Source: a virus
Reading direction: 5' to 3' (one strand)
IMG/VR virus record: IMGVR_UViG_3300030110_002080
Location: 8,017-36,131 of that record
Length of the DNA stretch: 28,115 nucleotides
Within the stretch, counting starts at the first letter, position 1; each line of letters begins with the position of its first letter. The notes beneath the pieces were generated by a model, which saw only the letters and a list, made by a program, of their open reading frames with translations, did not search any database and was not told the DNA's origin. Both the position numbers and the translations under genes were made by a program. Below are positions 1 to 7,500 of the stretch, one piece after another.

Positions 1-763
1 AGAGAGTGGGGGATTAGGAGTGAGAGGCGATGGGATGGTGTAAATAAGAAGGGAATATCTATGTGTTCCAATTTCTACGGGTACAGCATTGTTTAATCCT
101 GACTACATAGAAAAATGTAAAAATAAAGATTATATTTTAAAATTAGGAAATAGAAGAGAAAAGGGGTATAGATACTATGTAGGAGTTGACCCTGCTATAT
201 CTACTGATGGTGACTATAATGTTATTACAGTTTTAGAAGTAGATGAAAATCAAAATAAAACAATAGTACATATTGATAGAGCAAAAAACGTAGAGTTCAG
301 AGAAAATATAGAAAAGATTCGTATTGTGGGTAAAATATTCCAACCGGATAAAATATTTTATGAGACCAACACCTTTGCAAAAGCATTTACACAAGAACTT
401 AGAAATGTTTCTGATTTAAACGTGCATGACTTCAATACTACTAGAAGGAAGAAACAAGAAATTATTTTAAATTTACAAATGAATATAGAAAATCAGAAGT
501 TACATTTCCCATATGGAGATGCTAATAGTAAAAAAATTACTAATATGTTAATAGAAGAATTGTCAATGTTTAGTATTACTGAATCAGGTAGATTTGAAGG
601 GGTTGGAGCACATGACGATTTAGTTATGAGTTTGGCATTAGCCAATGCTGCAAGTCAGTCAGCCAATGAAACATTTATCTTACTTGATGACATGGATATA
701 TTCAATTCGACCCAAAAGCCTGTTAACTTGATGGCAAGTGGAGTGACAGGGTTGAATCTTTGA
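1..763 (+). CDS. terL: Terminase large subunit, C-terminal nuclease part (5' partial)
   Basis: This is the RNase H-like nuclease domain of a phage large terminase, which cuts concatemeric genomes and helps drive DNA into the prohead. Visible acidic motifs are VGVDPA followed by a second Asp (about residues 33-43 counted from TTG 89), IFYETN, and GAHDDLVMSLALA near the end. The reading frame continues upstream of TTG 89 as EYLCVPISTGTALFNP, a typical linker, until a TAA at 41-43. Frame 1 is open from base 1 to about 90, and removing one G from the GGG at 51-53 joins it smoothly to EYLCVP. I therefore treat 1-763 as one gene with a one-base frame break, not a gene starting at 89. The ATPase domain lies outside the window. 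The TGA stop (761-763) is part of the next gene's ribosome binding site. Confidence 0.85.
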
Positions 764-774
764 GGTGTGTCTGA

Positions 775-2112
775 ATGAGTGAAAAAGGTAACAGACTTCG
801 TGAAGCAGCAGACCTTGCTGACCAAGAACAAGAGTTAGTTGATAGACAGAAAGAAATAACTGACCAAATGAAAAAAAATTGGCTAAAAGAACAACGAGTT
901 TCTAGTCATTTTGATGTGGAAAAAAGGTTTGCCGCAGAGTATCAATTATCATTGTCAAAGGCTAGAAAAGAACTTTCTACTAATGTAAAAAAATTACAAG
1001 TAGAAGATAATGATGTACCATCTTTAATTAAACAACTTAGAAAATATAGAAGAACATTGAAGGGTGAAGAAAAAATAGCCATCACTAATTCTATTGATAA
1101 TTTAATTAAGGCATATGCAGAACATTTAGACAATACAATAGAAAATGCTTACTGGATAAGTAAATACAAACCTCTTGTTAAAGACATGACTTGTAATGAA
1201 GATACACTAATTAAATTATCATATGTTACAGATGAAGATACACGAAGAGATATGATAGATAATTTATGTAAATATTGGGAAGCAAAATTAGATAGACAGG
1301 GTTTACCATTTAACAAATCATATGCACAATTATCTAAAGAAATGGTAAATACTAAAAAAGCCTTTAAGAAAACCTTGAAAGATTATATGTTAGGAGTTAG
1401 CCCTAAAGATGTTATCAAACAAGAGATTTTGAAAGCGGTTTGTGAAGATAATGGTATATCATCAAGACAGATACACGAAAGATTACCATCTAATTTATTC
1501 AGAAAAACTTCTCCATCAATTATATCAAAAATGGCTAACAGTATGAATATTACTAATGTCAATGGGGCATTCTATAAAATTCATGATGATATTAAAAAAG
1601 ATATTTATGCATATACTGCTGCCTTCATTGATTCAGATGGATATATTACTATGGACAAAAACTACAATCCTAGAGTTGGATTAATAGCAACCGGAGAAAG
1701 AGGCAAGGCATTTATGATGGAAATGCATAAGTCATTGGGTTGTGGTAGATTACATCTAGACCAAAAATCTCCACAAGCAACAAGACCAGTAAATAGATTA
1801 AATTTTTATTCAGGAGATGATGTTGTAAAAATCCTTACAAAATGTAGACCACACTTTAGAATGAAAGGAGCAAATGCAGATATTTTATTAGAATTAATCC
1901 GAATGAAAAAGTCATACAAAAAAGAAGATTGGTACTCACAAAGAAAGGAAGAATTATTTCAACTAATGAAATATGAAAATCATAAAGACCACGTAGGTTA
2001 TGATTTTTCTCAATATGGCATAGACCCAACAACTGTAGCAAAATTGCACGATAATTGTAAAATGACTTTGATGGATAAATTAGACTACGAAAACATACAC
2101 AAGGAGAACTGA
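775..2112 (+). CDS. Winged-helix and LAGLIDADG homing-endonuclease-like protein
   Basis: This 445-residue protein has three visible parts. Residues 1-120 are highly charged and helical, probably coiled coil. Residues about 212-270 look like a winged helix (KQEILKAV, SSRQIHERL, SIISKMANSMNI, FYKI). Residues about 278-375 form a single LAGLIDADG domain with motif AAFIDSDGYI at 282-291, followed by a conserved-looking RLNFYSGDDVVKIL strand-helix. The acidic residue at the end of the motif (D288) is kept, so nuclease activity is possible. One motif implies a homodimer. The gene sits between terminase and portal, where many phages carry an HNH nuclease used in DNA packaging. It could be a selfish homing endonuclease, a packaging nuclease, or a regulator like bacterial WhiA, which also joins HTH and LAGLIDADG. 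The ATG at 775 follows GAGGTG at good spacing. Confidence 0.75.
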   Translation: MSEKGNRLREAADLADQEQELVDRQKEITDQMKKNWLKEQRVSSHFDVEKRFAAEYQLSLSKARKELSTNVKKLQVEDNDVPSLIKQLRKYRRTLKGEEKIAITNSIDNLIKAYAEHLDNTIENAYWISKYKPLVKDMTCNEDTLIKLSYVTDEDTRRDMIDNLCKYWEAKLDRQGLPFNKSYAQLSKEMVNTKKAFKKTLKDYMLGVSPKDVIKQEILKAVCEDNGISSRQIHERLPSNLFRKTSPSIISKMANSMNITNVNGAFYKIHDDIKKDIYAYTAAFIDSDGYITMDKNYNPRVGLIATGERGKAFMMEMHKSLGCGRLHLDQKSPQATRPVNRLNFYSGDDVVKILTKCRPHFRMKGANADILLELIRMKKSYKKEDWYSQRKEELFQLMKYENHKDHVGYDFSQYGIDPTTVAKLHDNCKMTLMDKLDYENIHKEN

Positions 2113-2116
2113 ACAC

Positions 2117-3742
2117 ATGGTAGAAGAACAACGTACTTTTAGTATTAGAAATTTATTTAGGAGAACCACTCCTAAACCCGCAGATAGACAAATATATAAT
2201 ATGGGAATTCAAGAAAAAAATTCATCATATTTATTGACATCACCAATTATTTATCAACTCGCTACGAATTCTACTATTGTAAGAACATGTACTACTCAAT
2301 TAAAACAAGAAGTGTTTAGAAGAGGATATACATGGCAAGAAGCATTTTTAAGAAAATGTAATAGTTGTGGAAAGGAACATAAAAGTCCTGTTTCTAAATG
2401 TAGCAATTGTGGTTCTACAGATTTGGCAAAAGCAGATGAAAATCAATTGGCGTATGCTAAAGACCTTTTAGGAGGCTATGTAAATAAAGCAGAACAGATG
2501 TTTATTGATGTCTTAAAAGAAATGGAAGATGACCTAAATATTATGGATGATGCTTATCTTGTTATGGTTAAAGAATATTTTATGGATAATAATGGAGATA
2601 TTCGTATGCATAGAATCAAAGAGATTTATCGTGGAGACCCTGTAACTATGCACATTTATGCTAATGAATTAGGAGAAAGAGGTATTGATGGATATACATG
2701 TTTAAAGCATAGAAATATGTTAGCACAAAATCCTAGTGAAACTTGTGAACAATGTGGTTCTGAGTTACATCCTGTACATTATGTAAACAGAGTAAATGGT
2801 GAAGAACAATATTTTGTTAAAGGAGAAGTTTTACATTTTAGTAAATATTCACCTTCTAGATTATATGGTATGTCTCCAATAATTACATTGTGGAATCAAG
2901 TTACTACTTTAACTGCAATGGAAAATTATGTAAATTCTTCTTACACAAAGGCTAGAATGCCAAAAGGTTTGTTAGCAGTACAAACTAGAAACATGGATTC
3001 TATGAAATCTTTTTGGAGAAGCGTAAAAGAAAAAATGGAAACAGACCCACATTTTATTCCTGTTATGGGAATTGAATCTGAAAATGGAAAGGGGTCTATT
3101 GAATGGGTTAAGTTCATGGACAGTTTAAAAGAAATGGATTACATACAAGTGAAAGAAGATTTGCGTGACAGAATATCTGCTTTTTATGGAGTTAGTAAAA
3201 TTTTCATGTCTGATAATTCTGCAAGTGGAGGATTAAATAATGAAGGTATGCAAATACTTGTTACTAATCGTGCAGTAGAAATGGCTCAAACAATTTGGAA
3301 TAATTATGTTTTCCCATTTGTTACTAAAGAATTTGGTATAACAGATTGGGAATTAAGATTACCTCCTTCCGAAGAAGAAGATGAAATTGCCAAATTACGA
3401 AAAAGAGAGATAGAAGTAAATGTTGCTGCATCAATTAAGAATTTAGGATTTGAAGTAAATATGGATGATGAAGGTAGGTTTACCTTTGTTAAACCACCAC
3501 CGCCACCTACTGACCAAGAACCTGTTGAAGAAGAAATGGTTGAAACAGACCCTTATGCAGGAACTAATATTGATGCTAGTCAAATGGGTCAAATGATGGA
3601 AGCAGGTATGGGAACACCAACACCACAAATGAATCCAAACCCCACAAAGAATAAGGCTCGTAATAGTGTCGGGCCTGATAAGAGATTTAGTGGACTCCCT
3701 GCTGAAGCAGGAAATAGGAATGTAGACAGAAGAACAGAATAG
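2117..3742 (+). CDS. Portal protein with two zinc-binding knuckles
   Basis: This 541-residue protein should form the dodecameric ring at one capsid vertex through which DNA enters and leaves. Portal hallmarks are an early QLATNSTIVRTC helix, HFSKYSPSRLYGMSPI, a long central helix region, VKEDLRDRISAFYGVSKIF and the GGLNNEGMQ segment, all typical of SPP1/HK97-type portals. Two cysteine clusters are inserted: C81-x2-C84 with C95-x2-C98, and C195-x2-H198 with C210-x2-C213. Each could bind a zinc ion, which is unusual for a portal. The C-terminal 100 residues are acidic, then Pro/Met/Asn rich and probably disordered. AAGGAG at 2101-2106 precedes ATG 2117. The position after terminase and before the protease/capsid genes agrees with the call. 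Confidence 0.9.
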   Translation: MVEEQRTFSIRNLFRRTTPKPADRQIYNMGIQEKNSSYLLTSPIIYQLATNSTIVRTCTTQLKQEVFRRGYTWQEAFLRKCNSCGKEHKSPVSKCSNCGSTDLAKADENQLAYAKDLLGGYVNKAEQMFIDVLKEMEDDLNIMDDAYLVMVKEYFMDNNGDIRMHRIKEIYRGDPVTMHIYANELGERGIDGYTCLKHRNMLAQNPSETCEQCGSELHPVHYVNRVNGEEQYFVKGEVLHFSKYSPSRLYGMSPIITLWNQVTTLTAMENYVNSSYTKARMPKGLLAVQTRNMDSMKSFWRSVKEKMETDPHFIPVMGIESENGKGSIEWVKFMDSLKEMDYIQVKEDLRDRISAFYGVSKIFMSDNSASGGLNNEGMQILVTNRAVEMAQTIWNNYVFPFVTKEFGITDWELRLPPSEEEDEIAKLRKREIEVNVAASIKNLGFEVNMDDEGRFTFVKPPPPPTDQEPVEEEMVETDPYAGTNIDASQMGQMMEAGMGTPTPQMNPNPTKNKARNSVGPDKRFSGLPAEAGNRNVDRRTE

Positions 3743-3750
3743 GTGCTTAT

Positions 3751-4104
3751 ATGGAAAAAAAAGATGAATGGTTTAATACATTAAAAACAGAAGAAGTAGA
3801 GAAGATTTTACCTGCATTACAAATGGCAGGAAGGGCAGGTTTGGCTGCTGCTAGAACTCCAATGGGTCAAGCGGCTATTGGGGCAGCAGGAAATTTTGCT
3901 AAAGATAAACTAAAACAAAGAGTAGAACAACAAAAGAAAGACCTAGAAGAACAAAAAAGGTTAATGGCTGAACAACAAAGATTACAACAAGAGCAAGAAA
4001 ATTTAACTAAAAAATTAGTAGGTAATCAAAAAAAATTAGATAAAGATGGTGATGGAGACATTGATGAAAAAGACTTCAAACAATTAAGGGAGGAAAAAAA
4101 ATGA
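3751..4104 (+). CDS. Small helical protein with EF-hand-like loop
   Basis: I do not recognise a family for this 117-residue protein. It begins MEKKDEWFNTLKTEE, one of seven proteins in this block with a W-x-x-x-[LVI]-K start. Residues about 20-50 are Ala/Gly-rich and could be an amphipathic or membrane-associating helix. Residues 50-95 are Glu/Gln/Lys-rich coiled coil. Near the C-terminus DKDGDGDIDEKD matches a calcium-binding EF-hand loop (D1, D3, D5, G6, I8), although position 12 is Asp instead of the usual Glu. AGGTG upstream sets the ATG start. The stop overlaps the next ATG (ATGA). From its place between portal and protease I infer a head-associated protein. Confidence 0.7.
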   Translation: MEKKDEWFNTLKTEEVEKILPALQMAGRAGLAAARTPMGQAAIGAAGNFAKDKLKQRVEQQKKDLEEQKRLMAEQQRLQQEQENLTKKLVGNQKKLDKDGDGDIDEKDFKQLREEKK

Positions 4105-4325
4105 ACGAAGATAAAGGTGTAAGACAATTGGAAAGAGAACTAAAGGAAGCAAGAATACGTGAGAAAAGTATAGCAGATGCAAGGATAGAAAAAAATAGAG
4201 ATTTTACTGTTGGTGTCGCTAGACCTATTGAAAATCACAGACCTGCACCTAATAGTGCTGAAGTACCAAATGCAATACTCTTACCAAAGAAGAGAAAAAA
4301 TCAAAGTGAAAATATACCATTTTGA
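4101..4325 (+). CDS. Small hypothetical protein
   Basis: No family is recognised for this 74-residue protein. The first half is a charged helix (RQLERELKEARIREKSIADARIEKNRDF). The second half is Pro/Asn-rich with a basic patch (LLPKKRKNQ), probably disordered. It starts inside the stop of the preceding gene (ATGA at 4101-4104) with AGGGAGG just upstream, so the two are translationally coupled. Its own TGA forms the front of the TGAGGTGAG ribosome binding site of the following gene. Confidence 0.65.
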   Translation: MNEDKGVRQLERELKEARIREKSIADARIEKNRDFTVGVARPIENHRPAPNSAEVPNAILLPKKRKNQSENIPF

Positions 4326-4334
4326 GGTGAGAGT

Positions 4335-5657
4335 ATGAGTTTTATGCATATATTAAAGGCGAGAGAAATCGACCCTATTTTATATGAAGAGGCAAAAAAA
4401 CTCAGAGTATCAGAAAAAGAAATTAATGATGCATATGATTATTTTGAAGATACTAGCGAAAGAAAAAAACTTCAGGAACGACTAGAAACTGTTGAAGAAA
4501 AATTGAAATCTTTTGAAGATAAAGATGGTAATATTAACGAAGGAAGGCTAAGATTAAAAGGGTCACTAAACCGTTATAAAGGACTAAAATCAGAAAGAGA
4601 CAAATTAAAATTAGATATAAAAGATAAAGACACAGAAGAAACTACTAATCCATTATCTTATAAATTTACAGATAATGAATCTAAGGTAATGTTTCCAAGA
4701 ATGATAAGAGAGTTTACTAGTAATTTAAAATTAAAAGATACCAAAACTCTAACTGAAGATGATATAGATGAATTTGATAAAATAAAAGATACACTATACA
4801 GATTGGCTTTGTTTGGTCAAGATATAAAAATAGGAAGTAAAAAGAAAAAAGTATCATCTGCTGAAAGAAAAGTAAAGGGTTTATCTAAACTCTTAACAAG
4901 AGCCTTTGAATCAATTGCTGCATCAGGATTTAGAGAACAAGATGTAGATATACAAAATCTCAAAAATACTAAGGCACAAAAAGATATGAATAAAATACAA
5001 GATTTCTTTTTAGAAGGAAGACCTATAACATATTTACATGATATTTTGTTAGAAAACAAAATGGCTAAATGGGATAATAAAAAAGAAGATTGGTTATTAG
5101 ATGGTAAAATTGCATATAAAAAATATGGAACTAAAAACAGTAAAGAATTATTTACAGAATTACAAGAAGGTTTAGGTTTTGGTGAGTTAACTAGTAAAGA
5201 TATAGTTGGTACTAGAGAATCATTATTAGAACATTTTGAACTAGATAATTATGAACCATTGATAGAGGAACTTATGACATTAGTAGTTAAAAATGCAGAT
5301 GAATATACTCAAAAAGATGAGAAATTATTATTCCGTAGTAACTATAGTAAGTTAGAAAGTGCTTTGATGGAAATTGCAATGGAGACTATTGAACTACAAG
5401 ATAAGTTAGAATCTCATATTAAAAAACCACTTCAAAGTGATTTAGATTCTGTAGAAAAATATCTTGATGTTGCTGAATTTATTATTGCAGTTTTAAAACT
5501 TAGAGGTGACTATAGAGATATACCTCAAATAGAAGAACCTTTAATAGATATAGATGAACCTAGAGACATTGATTTAGAGAGAGACTTTCCTGAACTTGAA
5601 CAAGCGGGAGAGAATTATCTAGAGAAAACAAACGTAAGAAAAAGGTTGGATGATTAA
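4335..5657 (+). CDS. Hypothetical helical protein, portal-to-protease block
   Basis: The family of this 440-residue, largely helical, very charged protein is not recognised. It opens with MSFMHILKARE, which fits the block's N-terminal signature with Phe in place of Trp. Residues about 43-98 are a coiled coil (RKKLQERLETVEEKL...LKSERDKLKLDIKD) that closely resembles residues 77-127 of the protein encoded at 7501-8106, indicating a shared module. The rest shows helical segments without catalytic motifs that I can recognise, and the C-terminus is acidic. TGAGGTGAG five bases before ATG 4335 sets the start. Location suggests a virion-internal or assembly protein; that is inference only. Confidence 0.7.
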   Translation: MSFMHILKAREIDPILYEEAKKLRVSEKEINDAYDYFEDTSERKKLQERLETVEEKLKSFEDKDGNINEGRLRLKGSLNRYKGLKSERDKLKLDIKDKDTEETTNPLSYKFTDNESKVMFPRMIREFTSNLKLKDTKTLTEDDIDEFDKIKDTLYRLALFGQDIKIGSKKKKVSSAERKVKGLSKLLTRAFESIAASGFREQDVDIQNLKNTKAQKDMNKIQDFFLEGRPITYLHDILLENKMAKWDNKKEDWLLDGKIAYKKYGTKNSKELFTELQEGLGFGELTSKDIVGTRESLLEHFELDNYEPLIEELMTLVVKNADEYTQKDEKLLFRSNYSKLESALMEIAMETIELQDKLESHIKKPLQSDLDSVEKYLDVAEFIIAVLKLRGDYRDIPQIEEPLIDIDEPRDIDLERDFPELEQAGENYLEKTNVRKRLDD

Positions 5658-5987
5658 ATGGATTGGTTTGAATTAGTAAAGGAAGATAGGGGTCTTGTTG
5701 CTAAGTTAGAACCTAAACAAAAAAAGAGAATCAAAAAACTATTACAGGCTGCTGAACCAACAGAGTTTATGGGTCAAGAAGTAACTAAGTTGACTGATTT
5801 GATTTCAGAAATGAAGTCATTAGATTTAGTAAAGTCTGATAAGGTATTAAGGAAGAAATTAGAAAAATATGACGAAAGTAACTTAGACTTGGTAGCCACC
5901 GCATCTAAACTAAGGAAGGGTTACGAGACTCTTTACAATCAATTAAGAACAGTAGTTTATCCAAAAAAGAAAGGTGATTTGGAATGA
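5658..5987 (+). CDS. Small protein with MxWFxxxK start
   Basis: This 109-residue helical, Lys-rich protein belongs to no family I recognise. It begins MDWFELVKEDRG, a clear member of the W-x-x-x-[LVI]-K series. The remainder reads as two or three amphipathic helices (KQKKRIKKLLQAAEP, TKLTDLISEMKSLDL, VATASKLRKGYETLYNQL). The ATG follows the previous TAA directly, and only a weak AGGTTGG lies upstream, so translation probably depends on coupling. It ends in an ATGA overlap with the next gene. Confidence 0.65.
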   Translation: MDWFELVKEDRGLVAKLEPKQKKRIKKLLQAAEPTEFMGQEVTKLTDLISEMKSLDLVKSDKVLRKKLEKYDESNLDLVATASKLRKGYETLYNQLRTVVYPKKKGDLE

Positions 5988-6598
5988 GTTGGTTTAAAAT
6001 AATAAAAAAGGATAATAGTTCCGATTATAAAATACCCGATGATGTAAAGTCTTTCATAAGTGATTTAGAAGATGTATACGAAGAAAGTAGGGAACTTACA
6101 GACAATTTGGAAAATGCAGAATATAATTTGAGACATGGTTCTGAAGATGAGGATGAGTTAGAGAAAGTAAAACAAGAAATAGAAGACCTTTCTTCCAAAG
6201 TTTACGCATTAAGAACCCCATTAATATCTTTGATAAAAAAATATAAGATAGAGGATATGGATTGGTCTCCTAAAGAAATTGAAAAATCTCCAATTCAAAT
6301 GCAAGATAAAGATGATGTTGACTATCAAAGAATAATTGATGCCTTAAAAGAAAATTTTTATGTTGACCCTCATGAGGATACAACTCCAAAAAGAGGAAAT
6401 GAAAATAAGAAAATTGTTGAAGAACTAGATGCGTTTCAAACTCAACATTATGAGCAGTATGGTACTCCTGAACAAAACCAAAGATTAGAAGCATTCACAA
6501 GTGTAGTTAGTAATGGTGATGTTAGCAACTTAAGAAGTAGATTTCCTTTTGCACATTTAGTTTTTGATGAAGCAGGTTTATTAGGTGATTTAGAATGA
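5984..6598 (+). CDS. Hypothetical protein with MSWFxxxK start
   Basis: The protein is 204 residues long and of unknown family. The N-terminus MSWFKIIKKDNS nearly repeats that of the upstream neighbour (MDWFELVKEDRG). Residues about 18-75 are an acidic coiled coil with hydrophobic heptad positions; the middle is acidic and polar. The C-terminal part (VSNLRSRFPFAHLVFDEAGLLGDLE) is more hydrophobic and may be folded. The start is coupled to the preceding stop (ATGA), with GGTGATTTGG just upstream, and the stop is coupled to the next start in the same way. Probably a head accessory protein by context. Confidence 0.65.
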   Translation: MSWFKIIKKDNSSDYKIPDDVKSFISDLEDVYEESRELTDNLENAEYNLRHGSEDEDELEKVKQEIEDLSSKVYALRTPLISLIKKYKIEDMDWSPKEIEKSPIQMQDKDDVDYQRIIDALKENFYVDPHEDTTPKRGNENKKIVEELDAFQTQHYEQYGTPEQNQRLEAFTSVVSNGDVSNLRSRFPFAHLVFDEAGLLGDLE

Positions 6599-6774
6599 GT
6601 TGGCAAGATACTTTAAAATCTCATTGCGGAACAGAAAAATCTGACCCAATGGATAGAGTTACAACAACAACTTCTACAGGGCAAGATGAAGAAGCCGCTA
6701 AAAGAACTAAAGATAAAGAAAAAGAACTGTTGGCAAGAATATTAGAACGTAATAAGAAAGCAAGAGATAGATAG
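6595..6774 (+). CDS. Small 59-residue protein with MSWxxxLK start
   Basis: This short gene is supported by context instead of homology. Its ATG overlaps the TGA of the preceding gene (ATGA, 6595-6598) with GGTGAT nine bases upstream. It runs 59 codons to TAG 6772-6774 and is followed one base later by the next start. The protein begins MSWQDTLKSHCG, matching the recurring N-terminal signature. It then has a Thr/Ser-rich polar stretch and a strongly basic C-terminal helix (KDKEKELLARILERNKKARDR is one charged helix, split here at its Leu-rich centre LLARIL). Function unknown. Confidence 0.6.
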   Translation: MSWQDTLKSHCGTEKSDPMDRVTTTTSTGQDEEAAKRTKDKEKELLARILERNKKARDR

Positions 6775-6775
6775 C

Positions 6776-6847
6776 ATGAATTGGAAAGCATTTTTAAAAG
6801 AAAGGATACAAGAGAAAGTTAAAGAATATAGGGAGGAACAAGCATGA
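6776..6847 (+). CDS. Very small 23-residue protein with MNWxxxLK start
   Basis: A 23-codon reading frame lies exactly between two genes: its ATG is one base after the preceding stop and its TGA overlaps the next ATG (ATGA, 6844-6847). The protein begins MNWKAFLKERI and is otherwise one charged amphipathic helix, so it is little more than the N-terminal signature itself. Its last codons contain the AGGGAGGAAC ribosome binding site of the next gene. It could be a real microprotein or a translational-coupling leader; the conserved signature argues for a real peptide. Confidence 0.45.
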   Translation: MNWKAFLKERIQEKVKEYREEQA

Positions 6848-7077
6848 GTGATGAAAATAATGAAATGCTGATGTTATTAAAAGAGTTAGTAAGTAAGGTA
6901 AAAACGCTTGAAGAAGCAGTTTACAATAAAGATAATCTATTAATGAAATCAGGATTAGTTGTAGTAGACAGTCCTAAACCTGCAATGAATAGCGGTTCAA
7001 ACCAAATGAGTGGAGATAAAATAGCAAAGATGGATTGGGCAGATATTCACAGTATAATGGAAACAATAGAGGGATAA
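6844..7077 (+). CDS. Small protein with scaffold-like C-terminal peptide
   Basis: This 77-residue protein is of unknown family. The first 30 residues are a coiled-coil helix (MLMLLKELVSKVKTLEEAV). The middle is a polar linker (AMNSGSNQMSGDK). It ends in MDWADIHSIMETIEG, which resembles the extreme C-terminus of the protease/scaffold protein encoded at 10771-11967 (LSWNEIADIARKYN): both have W-x-[DE]-I-x-[SD]-I. That suggests a second, small scaffold or a scaffold partner binding the same surface. A strong GGGAGGAAC precedes the coupled ATG. Confidence 0.6.
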   Translation: MSDENNEMLMLLKELVSKVKTLEEAVYNKDNLLMKSGLVVVDSPKPAMNSGSNQMSGDKIAKMDWADIHSIMETIEG

Positions 7078-7081
7078 AAAA

Positions 7082-7489
7082 ATGAAGAAGAATTGGGAAA
7101 ATGTGCTTAAAGCAAATACAAAAGGAAAGCAAATGTTAGCAGATGCTATAGCAGAAATATATAATTTAGATGCTATAGAAAAAGAATGGGTAGCAGCACA
7201 TGGTTATGGCCCTGAACTCTTTTATCAAGGTATTATAGATTTCATAAAAAGTGGTACACCTTTAAAACAAGCAATTGAAGAAGAAAGAGAATCAGCAAGA
7301 TTGCTTGCAGAACAAGACAAAGCAGCCGGAGGTAGACGACCTCATAAACCAATAATGACAATGGAACAGTATGAGATAGACCAAAGAAATGCAGCGAATC
7401 AAAGTTATAATCAAGTTATGCCACAACAAGGGCAACAACAAGGGCAACAACAAGGGCAACAACAAGGGCAACAACAAAGACCACAATAG
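7082..7489 (+). CDS. Hypothetical protein with WxxxLK start and Gln-rich tail
   Basis: This 135-residue protein starts MKKNWENVLKAN, again carrying W-x-x-x-[LVI]-K. Residues about 14-80 look folded and helical (MLADAIAEIYNL, EKEWVAAHGYGPELFYQGIIDFIKSG, PLKQAIEEERESARLL). The C-terminal 25 residues are a low-complexity QQGQ repeat coded by a 12-base tandem repeat. GAGGG lies upstream of ATG 7082 and GAGG follows for the next gene. No enzymatic motif is seen. I infer a head-associated protein from location and shared N-terminus. Confidence 0.65.
   Translation: MKKNWENVLKANTKGKQMLADAIAEIYNLDAIEKEWVAAHGYGPELFYQGIIDFIKSGTPLKQAIEEERESARLLAEQDKAAGGRRPHKPIMTMEQYEIDQRNAANQSYNQVMPQQGQQQGQQQGQQQGQQQRPQ
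7424..7471 (+). repeat. Four perfect copies of a 12-base coding tandem repeat
   Basis: The unit CAACAAGGGCAA occurs four times head to tail and a fifth, diverged unit follows to about 7483. It is in frame with the host gene and encodes QQGQ repeats. The perfect DNA identity points to recent slippage expansion, so copy number probably varies between related genomes. Confidence 0.9.
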
Positions 7490-7500
7490 AGGAATTAAAA

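Noticed and set aside
775-2112. Intein or group I intron inside the terminase
   Set aside because: The LAGLIDADG gene has its own ribosome binding site and start, lies after the terminase stop, and shows no splice-block motifs (no Cys/Ser start or His-Asn end).
4500-4540. Second EF-hand-like loop (EDKDGNINEG) in the 4335 product
   Set aside because: When Gly and Ile are put in register, position 1 is Phe, not Asp, so calcium binding is not supported.
7424-7483. CRISPR-like or regulatory meaning of the 12-base repeat
   Set aside because: The repeat has no spacers and is in frame, coding for a Gln/Gly-rich tail; simple slippage explains it.
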